This document shows positions 18,007 through 27,063 of a DNA stretch of 64,000 nucleotides, piece after piece. The position numbers and the translations under genes were made by a program. Origin of the DNA: Streptomyces albus subsp. albus (GTDB lineage Bacteria > Actinomycetota > Actinomycetes > Streptomycetales > Streptomycetaceae); contig NZ_JOID01000012.1 of assembly GCF_000719865.1 (NCBI RefSeq), positions 62,001 through 126,000 of the forward strand. The letters run 5' to 3'. The notes beneath the pieces are model-generated. The model made no database searches, was not told the DNA's origin, and saw nothing but the letters and a program-made list of their open reading frames with translations. The number at the start of each line of letters is the position of its first letter. The first letter of the stretch is position 1.

Positions 18007-19452
18007 CTAGAGATCCAGGCCGGTGAGGACCATCACCCGCTCATAGGTGTAGTCGTCCATCGCGAAGCGCACGCCCTCCCGGCCCACACCGGACTGCTTG
18101 GTGCCGCCGTAGGGCATCTGGTCGGCCCGGTAGGACGGCACATCGCCGATGATCACGCCGCCGACCTCCAACTCGCGGTGCGCGCGGAAGGCGGTGCGCA
18201 CGTCGTGCGTGAACACCCCCGCCTGCAGCCCGTACTGCGAGTCGTTGGCCGCCGCGAAGGCCGCCGCCTCGCCCTCGACGCGGGTGACGGTCAGCACCGG
18301 CCCGAAGACCTCCTCGCAGGAGACCTGGACATCGGACGGCACGTCCGCGAGCACGGTCGGCGCGTACGTGGCACCGTCCCGCTCGCCGCCGGCGAGCAGC
18401 GTGGCGCCCGCGCCCACCGCCTCCTCCACCCAGGACTCGACGCGCTTGGCCGCGTCCTCGCTGACCAGCGGGCCGACATCGGTGGCCGGGTTCGACGGGT
18501 CGCCGGTCACCTGCTCCTTGACGGCCGCGACGATCCGGGGCACCAGCCGGTCGTACACCGAGGCGTCGGCGATGACGCGCTGCACGGAGATGCAGGACTG
18601 GCCGCCCTGGTAGTTGGAGAAGGTCGCGATCCGGCTCGCGGCGTGGTCGAGGTCGGCGTCCGAGGACCAGTCGGCGAGGACGATCGCCGCGCCGTTCCCG
18701 CCGAGTTCGAGCGTGGTGTGCTTGCGCGGCGCGGAGTCGAGGATCGACCAGCCGACCGGGCCGGAGCCGGTGAAGGAGATGACCGGCAGCCGCTCGTCGC
18801 GCACCAGGGCGGGCATCCGGTCGTTCGGGACCGGCAGGACGCTCCAGGAACCGGCGGGCAGCTCGGTCTCGGCGAGCAGCTCGCCCAACAGCAGCCCGGA
18901 GAGCGGGGTGGCCGGGGCCGGCTTGAGGATGATCGGGGCGCCCACGGCGAGCGCCGGGGCGACCTTGTGCGCGCACAGGTTCAGCGGGAAGTTGAACGGG
19001 GCGATGCCCAGCACCGCGCCGCGCGGGAAGCGGCGGGTGAGCGCGAGCCGCCCGGCGCCGCCCGCGTCGGTGTCCAGGCGCTGCGCCTCGCCGCCGTTGA
19101 AGCGGCGCGCCTCCTCGGTGGCGAACCGGAAGACGGAGACGGCGCGCCCGACCTCGCCGCGCGCCCACTTGAGCGGCTTGCCGTTCTCGGCGGAGATCAG
19201 CTGGGCGATCTCCTCGGCCCGTTCGGCCAGCCGCCGCTGGACGTGCTCCAGCGCCGCGGCCCGGACGTGCGCCGGGGTGGCGGCGAACTCGGCCCGTACG
19301 GCGTGCGCCGCGGCCACCGCCTCCTCGACCTGGGCCTCGGTCGGGACACTCGCCGTGCCGACGAGCCTGCCGTCCCAGGGGGAGGTGACATCGAGGGTGT
19401 CGTCGCCGGTCGCCTGTCGGCCGGCCAGCCAGAACGCGTGGGTGTGGGTCAC
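18007..19452 (-). CDS. NAD(P)-dependent aldehyde dehydrogenase
   Basis: 481-residue aldehyde dehydrogenase oxidising an aldehyde to the acid. The Rossmann cofactor region holds FNFPLNL and ILKPAPATPLS, the general base glutamate lies in LELGGNGAAIV, and the catalytic cysteine in NYQGGQSCISVQR. The C-terminal MPYGGTKQSGVGREG motif is typical. It resembles the ALDH branch next to PucR regulators in Streptomyces; substrate unknown, possibly a semialdehyde of amine breakdown. GTG at 19452 opens the canonical N-terminus. The regulator gene lies 268 nt upstream in the same direction, and a 9-bp inverted repeat marks the predicted promoter. Confidence 0.92.
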   Translation of the reverse strand: MTHTHAFWLAGRQATGDDTLDVTSPWDGRLVGTASVPTEAQVEEAVAAAHAVRAEFAATPAHVRAAALEHVQRRLAERAEEIAQLISAENGKPLKWARGEVGRAVSVFRFATEEARRFNGGEAQRLDTDAGGAGRLALTRRFPRGAVLGIAPFNFPLNLCAHKVAPALAVGAPIILKPAPATPLSGLLLGELLAETELPAGSWSVLPVPNDRMPALVRDERLPVISFTGSGPVGWSILDSAPRKHTTLELGGNGAAIVLADWSSDADLDHAASRIATFSNYQGGQSCISVQRVIADASVYDRLVPRIVAAVKEQVTGDPSNPATDVGPLVSEDAAKRVESWVEEAVGAGATLLAGGERDGATYAPTVLADVPSDVQVSCEEVFGPVLTVTRVEGEAAAFAAANDSQYGLQAGVFTHDVRTAFRAHRELEVGGVIIGDVPSYRADQMPYGGTKQSGVGREGVRFAMDDYTYERVMVLTGLDL

Positions 19453-19520
19453 AGCGGATCCCGGCCCTTCCGAGGTGGTGGGAATGGTGCGGTGCGGTGT
19501 GCCTGCGGGGGTGCGGCACG

Positions 19521-19554
19521 GTGTGCGGGTGCGGGGTGCCGCACACCACGTTAG
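19521..19554 (-). promoter_or_regulatory. predicted promoter element with inverted repeat before the aldehyde dehydrogenase gene
   Basis: On the minus strand the -10-like TAACGT (19554-19549) is followed at once by two perfect 9-bp arms, GGTGTGCGG (19521-19529) and CCGCACACC (19540-19548), around a 10-nt loop. This can be an operator at the start site or a leader hairpin. No good -35 is visible. Confidence 0.4.
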
Positions 19555-19720
19555 GGGCGGCGGCGCCGATTGGCGTTTGTCCGCGGTGGAGCGGTGCGCC
19601 GGTACGGCTAGGACGCTTCGGCGTGCCGTCCGGTCCGACCGCCGGGCTCGCGGCGCCGGCCGGCTCGCCCGCGGACCCGCGGCACCGTCTCCGCGGGCCG
19701 GCCCGCGCCCGCCCGCGGCC

Positions 19721-21367
19721 TCACTCCCCGCTGGTCGCCTTGAGGGCGAGCCAGAGTTCCATCCGGGCGTCCGGGTCGTCCAGGGAGCGCCCGAGGATCT
19801 CCTCCACCCGGCGCATCCGGTAGCGCAGGGTGTGCCGGTGCACGCCCAGGTCCGCGGCGGCCGCGTCCCACTGGCCGTGCCGGGAGAGCCAGGCGCGCAG
19901 CGAGGCGACGAGGTCGCCGCGGCCCGTGGCGTCGTGCTCCCGGAGGGGGCGGAGGGTGCCCTCGGCGAACGCCCGAACGGCGTCGTCCGCGAGCAGGGGC
20001 AGCACCGAACCGGCCGCGACCTCCTCGTGCTCGACGAGCACCCGGCCGCGGCGGCGGGCCACCGACAGCGCCTGCTCCGCCTGCCGGTAGGCGGACACGG
20101 CGGCGATCGGCCCGGTGGGGGCGGACAGGCCGACGGCGAACGCCGCCACGGACGCCGTACCGCGCTCCCCGCGGCGCCGGGCCGAGCCGCGCCCCGCGCC
20201 CTCGTACTCCTCCGCCAGCCGCTCGCAGGCGGCGACCGCGGCGCCGCCGTCCGCGGCGAGCACGACCAGCCGGTCGCCGTCGGGCACGACGAGGAGATGC
20301 TCCCCGCTCCGGGCCGCGGCCGTCTCCAGGGAGTCGGCGAGCCGGCCGAGCGGGTCGGGGGACGCGGCTCCGTCGCCGCCGGCGGGCGACGCGTCCGGGG
20401 TCTGCGGGCCGGCGCGTTCCGCGGCGAGCACTCGGAAGGGGGCGTCGAGCAGGGCACCGTAGAGACTTCCGGCGACCGTGCGGGCGTGGTCCGGCTCGCC
20501 CGCCAGCAGCATCCGCAACACGGCCGCACCGAGCCGCTGTTCGGCCGCGGCCAGGGTGCGCGAGCGTTCGGCCGTGAGGGTCAGCAGGGCGACGGCCGAG
20601 TTGACGGCGTAGCGCTCGGCGGTGCCCAGCGGGGCGCCGGTGCCGACCGCCAGGACGCCCTGGGCGCGCCGGCCGCTGCCCAGCGACTGCAGTTCGACCC
20701 GGTCGGCGCCGCCGTCCTCCTCACCGGTACCGCCGGTGACGGCGCTGGCCGGAGCGGGCCGCTCGCGCAGCCGTTCGACGTCGGTGGTCAGCCGGGCCGC
20801 GCGCCGTGCGGCCCACTCGGGTGCCGCGGCGACCACGGCGCCGGACATGTCGTAGAGGGCGGCCCAGCCGCCGACGTGCGCGGCGAGCCGGGCCAGCAGC
20901 GCCTCCGGGCCCTCCGGACCGAGCGCCGCGCGGGTCAGCTCGCGCTGGGCCTCGAAGCCGGCGGTGACGGCCTGGTACTGCTCGGCCGCGATGGCAGCCG
21001 AGACGGCCTTGCTGATCGCGATGAACGGGGTCCGGCGCGGCACCTCCAGCAGCGGCATGCCCTCCTCCGCCGCAGCCGTCACCAGCGCTTCCGGGATGTC
21101 CTCGTAGTTGACGCCGACGGCGAAGCCGAGCCCGACGACCCCCGCCCCGGCGAGCCGGCGGACGTAGGCCCGCATCTCCTCCGCGTTCTCGGCGTCCAGC
21201 TTGAGCGCGGTGACGAGCAGCAGTTCGCCGCCGTCGAGATACGGCACCGGGTCGGCCAGTTCGCTGGCGTGGGCCCAGCGGACCGGCGTCTCCAGCCGCT
21301 CCTCCCCCGCGCGGACGGCGAGCTTGAGCGCGGGATGGGCCACGAGGGAGGCGAGCGTCGGGGGCAT
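19721..21367 (-). CDS. PucR-family transcriptional regulator
   Basis: 548-residue regulator. The N-terminal PucR ligand domain (about 1-125; VRWAHASELADPVPYLDGGELLLVTA) is followed by a GAF-like/middle region (about 150-400) and the C-terminal PucR helix-turn-helix (WDAAAADLGVHRHTLRYRMRRVEEILG, about 500-526). Family members such as PucR and GabR-like PucR activators respond to purine or amino-acid catabolites and usually activate neighbouring catabolic genes. Here the likely target is the aldehyde dehydrogenase 268 nt downstream. ATG at 21367 follows GAAGGA. Confidence 0.9.
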   Translation of the reverse strand: MPPTLASLVAHPALKLAVRAGEERLETPVRWAHASELADPVPYLDGGELLLVTALKLDAENAEEMRAYVRRLAGAGVVGLGFAVGVNYEDIPEALVTAAAEEGMPLLEVPRRTPFIAISKAVSAAIAAEQYQAVTAGFEAQRELTRAALGPEGPEALLARLAAHVGGWAALYDMSGAVVAAAPEWAARRAARLTTDVERLRERPAPASAVTGGTGEEDGGADRVELQSLGSGRRAQGVLAVGTGAPLGTAERYAVNSAVALLTLTAERSRTLAAAEQRLGAAVLRMLLAGEPDHARTVAGSLYGALLDAPFRVLAAERAGPQTPDASPAGGDGAASPDPLGRLADSLETAAARSGEHLLVVPDGDRLVVLAADGGAAVAACERLAEEYEGAGRGSARRRGERGTASVAAFAVGLSAPTGPIAAVSAYRQAEQALSVARRRGRVLVEHEEVAAGSVLPLLADDAVRAFAEGTLRPLREHDATGRGDLVASLRAWLSRHGQWDAAAADLGVHRHTLRYRMRRVEEILGRSLDDPDARMELWLALKATSGE

Positions 21368-21470
21368 GGGTCCTTCACGGGAAGCGAGGTGACGCGGGAC
21401 CGAATAGGCCGTCCCGTATGAACGGCATGGGCCGATTCTGCCTCATTGGAGGGATGCCGCGCAGCCCGCC

Positions 21471-21569
21471 GTCCGCTCCGGACCGCTCCGGTCAGCTCCG
21501 GTCAGCTCCGCAGTCCTGGCCGGCCCCGGTCCGCTCCGGTCCGCTCCGGTCCACCCCGGTCAGCTCCGC
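21471..21569. repeat. 10-bp period tandem repeat array (GTCCGCTCCG-like)
   Basis: About ten imperfect decamers in register (for example GTCCGCTCCG, GACCGCTCCG, GTCAGCTCCG twice, then CCGCTCCGGT twice) fill the gap between the PucR start and the end of the ATPase gene; the last unit touches that gene's 3' end at 21560. Two units in the middle are degenerate. Function unknown. Confidence 0.75.
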
Positions 21570-23872
21570 AGATCCACCAGGAGCGGCGGCGTGTGCTCAC
21601 CGCGTGCCGTGGTCAGCGAGACCACCGCGTGCTCCGGCGGCAGCGAGTGCGCCAGCTCGGAGGCCGACCAGCGCTCCCGCTCCACCTGACGGACCGTCAC
21701 CGACTCGCTGGTGACGGCCCGTCCGGTGACCAGCCGCCGGATGACGTGCACGACGCGGGTGAGCGGTTCATCGGTGATGATCTGCCGGTTGGTGACGTCC
21801 CGCGCCTCCACCCACTCCTTGCCCCAGACCTCGGCGAAGCGCGCGCCGTCCCAGGTCGTCACCCCGGCGAAGGCCATCCGGCAGCCGACCGTGCCCAGCA
21901 GGGTGCTGCGCAGCGCCTCGGGCACGTCGTCGAGGGTCCGCAGGGTGAGCAGGACCCCGGCGTTGGCGGAGCGCAGCCGCTGGATGCCTCGGAGCGACTC
22001 GGCGGTGACGGTGTCGGAGGCGTCGTGGAGGACCAGGCAGGCGAACAGCGACCGGTCGGCGCGGCCCGCGGCGCACTCGGTGAACTGGGCGAGCACCAGC
22101 CGCGCCAGGATGCGGGAAGCCTCGGCGTGGCCGCGTTCGGGGAGGTCGATGCGGACCCGCAGCGGGTGGTCGAGGGAGCGCAGCGAGAAGGGGCGACTGC
22201 CCTCACCGGTGGCGAAGAAGGACGCGAAGGCGGGCCGGTCGAGCAGCGCCAGCCGGTCGGCGAGCAGCGCGCAGGCGTCGTCGGCACGCCCGGACTGCCG
22301 TTCGCGGGCGTCGAGTTCCCGGGCCTGGGCGAGCTGCCCGGTGTCCTTCAGGACGCCGCGGAGCGCGCCGAGGGCGGCCGCCGATCCGTCGAGCAGCTCG
22401 CGGAGTTCGGGGACGGAGGGGAAGCGGCCGTGGGCGGCCCGGAAGGGGCCGAGCAGCTGGGCCAGCGCCGTGGAGGCCCGGCGGGCGCCGCCGCCGGGGT
22501 GGGCGGCGGCGAGGTCGCCGATGAGGGCCTCGGCGAGGATGCCGGCGGCCTCGTCCGGGTCGGTGGTGCCGCCGTACAGGTCGAGGTCGTGGGCCGAGTC
22601 GGGGCGTCCGATGCGGATGACGACGTCGAAGAAGCCGTCCGGGGCGAGCTGGGCACCCGAGGCGCCGACGGCCACGACGGCCGTCCGGCCGGTCAGCGCC
22701 TGCAGGCAGAGCGACTCCAGCACGGGCCGCACCAGCCGGCCGGTCTTCCCCGCACCGGGCGGGCCGACCGCGAGCAGCGAGGTGCCCAGCAGCTCCGGCG
22801 CCAGGGCGAAGCCCGCCCCGCGGTGCCGGTAGGGGTTCCGCCGGTCGTCGGCGGCGGTACCGAGGCGGACCTGGCCGGCGGCCAGGTCGTGCCGGGCCGT
22901 GCGGACCGGCAGATCACGGGCGCCGGACGGGTGGAGGCAGGCGGCGGCGCCGTGCCGCAGCACGGTGTCGGTGAAGGCGGGCAGCCGCTCCGGCCGGCCG
23001 CTCACTCCGGTCCAGGCGCGCCGGATGCGGGCGTAGTCCACGTCCGTCAGCCGGCCCGCGCGGGCCTCGGCGGCCAGCCGGTCGGCGGCGTCGGGTGCGC
23101 CGCCGGAGCGGAGTTCGGGCCACTCGGCGGGGTCGGCCTCCGGCGGGGGCGGCGGGGCCTGCCGGTCCCCGTCGTCCCACAGCCTGCGCAGCAGCGGTGC
23201 GACCCAGCGCCGGTACAGCTCCGGCCAGCGGCCGAGACGTCCGAAAACCACGACGAGCCCGGTGGCGAACAGGCCGTAGTAGATGTACGCGGCCCAGACG
23301 TACGCCAGGTGGTTGCCGCCCGCCGCGCGCCAGGAGTCGGGGGTGAAGAGCAGCAGCGGCCAGAGCCAGTAGTCGCCGAGGTAGCCGTTCCAGCACAGCG
23401 ACCAGATGAGCCAGCCGCAGAGGAACGAGATGAGGGCGCCGCTGAGCAGGGAGCGGCCGGGGATGCGCTCGGGCTCCTCCGGCGGCCGCGGCCGGTGGCC
23501 GTGGCGCCAGATGCCGGGCGGGGTCTCGGGGCGCGGGGCGCGCACCCAGTCGAGGAAGGGCGGGGGCGGGCCTCCCGGGGGCGGGCCTCCCGGGGCCGCG
23601 CCGTCGCCGCCACCACCGCCGTGACCGGCGTGGCGGGCGTAACTGTCCTGGCCGCCGGGCAGGCCGCCCGGCGCGGGCGGCGCGGGCGGGCCCGCCGGGT
23701 GCGGCCCGGGGGCGGCCGGGGCTCCGCCGGCCACCGGACGCGGGGACGGCACGGGCGCCGGGAGAACGGACGGCGGCGGGGGCGGCGGGCCGGCGGGCGG
23801 GACCGCGGGAGGCGGTACCGCGCCCGGGTGCCCGGTGCCCCGGCGGCCGTCGTGTGCGCCTTCGGTGTCCAT
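21560..23872 (-). CDS. membrane-anchored ATPase of VirD4/TraG-like type
   Basis: 770-residue protein. The first 120 residues are a low-complexity Pro/Gly tail. Two membrane segments follow (LLSGALISFLCGWLIWSLCW and AYVWAAYIYYGLFATGLVVVF, about 142-205), then a cytosolic P-loop NTPase domain with Walker A GPPGAGKTGRL (about 358) and a probable Walker B SLFACLVLHDAS (about 615). The layout resembles type IV coupling proteins and FtsK/TraG-like pumps, but it sits alone on the chromosome with no relaxase or secretion genes nearby. I recall similar ATP-binding proteins as conserved in Streptomyces chromosomes. ATG at 23872 follows GAGAGGCGG. The biological role is unknown. Confidence 0.72.
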   Translation of the reverse strand: MDTEGAHDGRRGTGHPGAVPPPAVPPAGPPPPPPSVLPAPVPSPRPVAGGAPAAPGPHPAGPPAPPAPGGLPGGQDSYARHAGHGGGGGDGAAPGGPPPGGPPPPFLDWVRAPRPETPPGIWRHGHRPRPPEEPERIPGRSLLSGALISFLCGWLIWSLCWNGYLGDYWLWPLLLFTPDSWRAAGGNHLAYVWAAYIYYGLFATGLVVVFGRLGRWPELYRRWVAPLLRRLWDDGDRQAPPPPPEADPAEWPELRSGGAPDAADRLAAEARAGRLTDVDYARIRRAWTGVSGRPERLPAFTDTVLRHGAAACLHPSGARDLPVRTARHDLAAGQVRLGTAADDRRNPYRHRGAGFALAPELLGTSLLAVGPPGAGKTGRLVRPVLESLCLQALTGRTAVVAVGASGAQLAPDGFFDVVIRIGRPDSAHDLDLYGGTTDPDEAAGILAEALIGDLAAAHPGGGARRASTALAQLLGPFRAAHGRFPSVPELRELLDGSAAALGALRGVLKDTGQLAQARELDARERQSGRADDACALLADRLALLDRPAFASFFATGEGSRPFSLRSLDHPLRVRIDLPERGHAEASRILARLVLAQFTECAAGRADRSLFACLVLHDASDTVTAESLRGIQRLRSANAGVLLTLRTLDDVPEALRSTLLGTVGCRMAFAGVTTWDGARFAEVWGKEWVEARDVTNRQIITDEPLTRVVHVIRRLVTGRAVTSESVTVRQVERERWSASELAHSLPPEHAVVSLTTARGEHTPPLLVDLRS

Positions 23873-24533
23873 CTGCCGCCTCTCGCCCCCTGACCCGCCA
23901 ACCGGCCTGCTGTTCCTACCCGTTCAATCTAGTGCCCAGGCGGACGACGTCGCCCCGCCACGGCGTTCGGCACTCCTCCCGAGCCCCTCGGGCGGGAGGA
24001 AACGCACCGGACGCCGCTCTTCGACGGGCGAACGCCGCCCACCGGGACACCGGCCCGCGCCCCGGCCCGCCGCGCCCGCCACAGGCGCTCGGCCCGCGTA
24101 CCGGCCGACGTGATGGGCTGGATCCGCACGCGTCCCGCGCCAGTGGCCGGACGAACCCGGCACACCACCGCACCGTGCCCCGCCGCGGCCCCGTTCCTCC
24201 GCCGGGGTCGCGCACCCGCCCGGCGCCCTCTCCCGCACCGGCGGCCGGACGAACCGGGCACGCGTCCCGGGGCCGTCGCCCGGCCCGGCGTCCGGCCCCC
24301 CGTCCGCCGCGAAGGTGCCGCCGCGGACAACGGGACACGCGCAGCGCTACCGATCGGAGCATGCCCCGGGCCGCCGCCCGCCCCTAGCCTGCGGAGTACG
24401 TGCCCGATCCGGGCATTCCGCCGGACTTGCCGCACCCCCGCGCGGGCGTCGTCCCCCGCCGACCGCGCGCAGGGGCGCGGCGCCCCCGGACAGCGCCGCC
24501 ACGGACCAGCCGCCACGGACAGAGGAGATCACC
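23873..24533. other. intergenic region upstream of gabT
   Basis: 661 nt without a convincing gene; the open frames here are shadows of GC-rich DNA. Near the gabT side a near-perfect inverted repeat TGCCCGA-T-CCGGGCA (24401-24415, one mismatch) follows the -10-like TAGCCT at 24385-24390 and could be a regulator site. The other half shows only low-complexity G/C-rich sequence. Confidence 0.5.
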
Positions 24534-25883
24534 ATGACCGCGACCACCGGAGGCCCCTCGCTCCCGCAGGAGCGCCGCGTCGTCACCACCATCCCCGGCC
24601 CCAAGTCCCGGGAGCTGCAGGCCCGCCGGACCGCCGCGGTCGCCGCGGGCGTCGGCTCGGTCCTGCCCGTCTTCACCACCCGCGCCGGCGGCGGCGTCAT
24701 CGAGGACGTCGACGGCAACTCGCTGATCGACTTCGGCTCCGGCATCGCGGTGACCTCGGTCGGCAGCAGCGCCGAGGCCGTGGTGCGCCGGGCCTCCGCC
24801 CAGCTCGCCGAGTTCACCCACTCCTGCTTCATGGTGACGCCGTACGAGGGCTACGTGGAGGTCTGCGAGAAGCTGGCCGAGCTCACGCCCGGCGACCACG
24901 CCAAGAAGTCCGCGCTCTTCAACTCCGGTGCGGAGGCGGTGGAGAACGCGGTGAAGATCGCCCGCGCGTACACCCGGCGCCAGGCCGTCGTCGTCTTCGA
25001 CCACGGCTACCACGGCCGCACCAACCTCACGATGGCGCTGACCGCCAAGAACATGCCGTACAAGCACTCCTTCGGGCCGTTCGCCCCCGAGGTGTACCGG
25101 GTGCCGGTGGCCTACCCCTACCGCTGGCTCACCGGCCCCGAGCACTGCGCCGAGGAGGCCTCGGCCCAGGCCATCGACATGATCAGCAAGCAGATCGGGG
25201 CGGAGAACGTCGCCGCGATCGTCATCGAGCCGCTGCTCGGCGAGGGCGGTTTCATCGAGCCGGCGAAGGGATTCCTGCCGCGGATCGCCGAGTTCGCGAA
25301 GGCCAACGGCATCGTGTTCGTCGCGGACGAGATCCAGTCCGGCTTCTGCCGCACCGGCCAGTGGTTCGCCTGCGAGGACGAGGGCATCGTGCCCGACCTG
25401 ATCACGACCGCCAAGGGCATCGCGGGCGGCCTGCCGCTGTCGGCCGTCACCGGCCGCGCCGAGATCATGGACGCGGCGCACAGCGGCGGCCTCGGCGGCA
25501 CCTACGGCGGCAACCCGGTCGCCTGCGCGGCGGCGCTCGGCGCGATCGAGACCATGCGCGAGCTGGACCTCAACGCCAGGGCGCGGCGCATCGAGGAGGT
25601 CATGAAGCCGCGCCTCCTCGCCCTGCGGGAGAAGTACGAGGTGATCGGCGACGTGCGCGGGCGCGGCGCGATGCTCGCCATCGAACTGGTGCGCCCCGGC
25701 TCCAAGGAGCCGGCCCCGGACACGACCGCGGCGCTGGCCAAGGCCTGCCACGCGGAGGGTCTGCTGGTGCTGACCACGGGCACCTACGGCAACGTCATGC
25801 GCTTCCTGCCGCCTCTGGTGATCGGCGAGGAGCTGCTGAACGAGGGCCTGGACATCCTCGACGGCGCGTTCGCCGGCCTCTGA
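24534..25883 (+). CDS. gabT: 4-aminobutyrate aminotransferase
   Basis: 449-residue PLP-dependent class III aminotransferase converting GABA and 2-oxoglutarate to succinate semialdehyde and glutamate. Landmarks are FNSGAEAVENAVKIARAYT (phosphate-binding SGAEA), VFDHGYHGRTNLTMALT, FVADEIQSGFCRTG (Asp that binds the PLP pyridine nitrogen), TTAKGIAGGLPLSAV (Schiff-base lysine) and GGTYGGNPVACAAA. Length and motifs match actinobacterial GabT. ATG at 24534 follows AGAGGAG. Together with the gamma-aminobutyraldehyde-type dehydrogenase at 30898-32337 it fits a putrescine/GABA route. Confidence 0.94.
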   Translation: MTATTGGPSLPQERRVVTTIPGPKSRELQARRTAAVAAGVGSVLPVFTTRAGGGVIEDVDGNSLIDFGSGIAVTSVGSSAEAVVRRASAQLAEFTHSCFMVTPYEGYVEVCEKLAELTPGDHAKKSALFNSGAEAVENAVKIARAYTRRQAVVVFDHGYHGRTNLTMALTAKNMPYKHSFGPFAPEVYRVPVAYPYRWLTGPEHCAEEASAQAIDMISKQIGAENVAAIVIEPLLGEGGFIEPAKGFLPRIAEFAKANGIVFVADEIQSGFCRTGQWFACEDEGIVPDLITTAKGIAGGLPLSAVTGRAEIMDAAHSGGLGGTYGGNPVACAAALGAIETMRELDLNARARRIEEVMKPRLLALREKYEVIGDVRGRGAMLAIELVRPGSKEPAPDTTAALAKACHAEGLLVLTTGTYGNVMRFLPPLVIGEELLNEGLDILDGAFAGL

Positions 25884-26040
25884 GACCGCGCGAACGGCGT
25901 CGGACAGGGCTGCGGCGGGGCTGCGCCGGGGGTGTTACCTGCGGCTACAGTCCTCCCCCGTGAAGAATGTGTGCGGAGCCCATGGCGGACGGGTGATCCG
26001 GCTGTCCGGCCGCCTTCCGGTGCCGTACGGTCGTCCGCAG

Positions 26041-27063
26041 ATGAGAGAAACACCCCGTCCGCGGATCTCCGCGGACGGCGCCGGACCGGCGCCTCCCCAG
26101 CACCGGACCGGCCGTGCCCTCGCGCACACCGGAGCCCTGGGCTCCGGGATTCTCCACCGGTCGGACGGCCGCCCGCCCCAAACCCCCCGGGGCGCGCGGC
26201 ACACCGGTCGTTGCGGCCGCTTCGGAACAACCCCCCCTGTTCCGGAGCGGCCGCTTCCGCCGTTCCGCCGCCTTCCGGCGCCGCCGGCTCCCCGCGGCCT
26301 CCTCTCCCCGCTCTCCCTGCTGTCCTTGCTGCTCTTCGCCGCGGTCACCTGGCAGGTGGCGGCCGGCGGTCCGCTGCGCGGGCTGGACGAGCGCGCCGGC
26401 GCGGCCCTGGCCCGGCCGGACGGCGACAGTCCCGGCGATGCCGTCGCGGAGTTCGCGGCGGACCTCGGCCATCTGCCGGTCGCCGCCGCCGTGCTCGCCC
26501 TGGCCGCCGTCATCGCCGTCCTCCTCGGCCGGCAGCGCGCCCGGGCGGAGCGGCGGATACGTGAAGGCGCGCCCGCGGGCGCGCGCGGAGAGGGAGAGGC
26601 GGACGGAACGGCGTACGCGCCCGGCGCACGGCATCCGTGGATGCCACCGTCGGCGGCGGCCACCGCGCTGGCTGCCGTCCCCGCGCTCGTCGTCCCCCTC
26701 AAGGCGTGGACGGCCCGCCCGGGCCCCGACGGGCTGCCGCTCGCCGCGGGCGAGGGCTTCTACCCCTCGGGCCACACGGCGACGGCCACCGTGGCCTACG
26801 GCGCCGCAGCCCTGCTGCTGTGGCCGTACCTGCGCCGGACCGCGGCCCGCCGTCTGGCGGTGGCGTTCGCACTCCTGCTGAACGCGGCCGTCGGCGCGGG
26901 GCTGGTGGTGCGCGGTTACCACTGGCCGCTGGACGTCCTGGGCAGCTGGCTGCTGTTCGGACCGCTGCTGTGGGCCCTCAGCGGTGCCCTCACCGGTCGT
27001 TCCCGCGGGCCAGCCCGGCGGCGGCCTCGTGCAGCGCGAGCTCCAGCAGCACCGGATCGTTGA
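26041..27063 (+). CDS. PAP2-family membrane phosphatase, start uncertain
   Basis: Integral-membrane phosphatase of the PAP2/undecaprenyl-pyrophosphate phosphatase superfamily. All three motifs are present: KAWTARPGP (lysine and arginine), YPSGHTA, and RGYHWPLDVLGSW (histidine and aspartate). Five or six membrane helices are predicted, the first at LLSPLSLLSLLLFAAVTW. The start is doubtful. ATG at 26041 has no ribosome site, GTG at 25960 lies just behind a TACAGT -10-like box and could be leaderless, and the first 70 codons use codons rare in this genome. A strong hairpin (26213-26254) lies in this stretch, so the true start may be downstream of it. The 3' end overlaps the convergent gene by 74 nt. 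Confidence 0.82.
   Translation: MRETPRPRISADGAGPAPPQHRTGRALAHTGALGSGILHRSDGRPPQTPRGARHTGRCGRFGTTPPVPERPLPPFRRLPAPPAPRGLLSPLSLLSLLLFAAVTWQVAAGGPLRGLDERAGAALARPDGDSPGDAVAEFAADLGHLPVAAAVLALAAVIAVLLGRQRARAERRIREGAPAGARGEGEADGTAYAPGARHPWMPPSAAATALAAVPALVVPLKAWTARPGPDGLPLAAGEGFYPSGHTATATVAYGAAALLLWPYLRRTAARRLAVAFALLLNAAVGAGLVVRGYHWPLDVLGSWLLFGPLLWALSGALTGRSRGPARRRPRAARAPAAPDR
26213..26254. terminator. 17-bp hairpin, possible terminator or attenuator
   Basis: Arms 26213-26229 and 26238-26254 pair over 17 bp with a single mismatch around a C-rich 8-nt loop. It lies 330 nt after gabT and inside the questionable 5' part of the PAP2 frame, so it is either the gabT terminator or a leader structure of the PAP2 gene. 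Confidence 0.6.
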
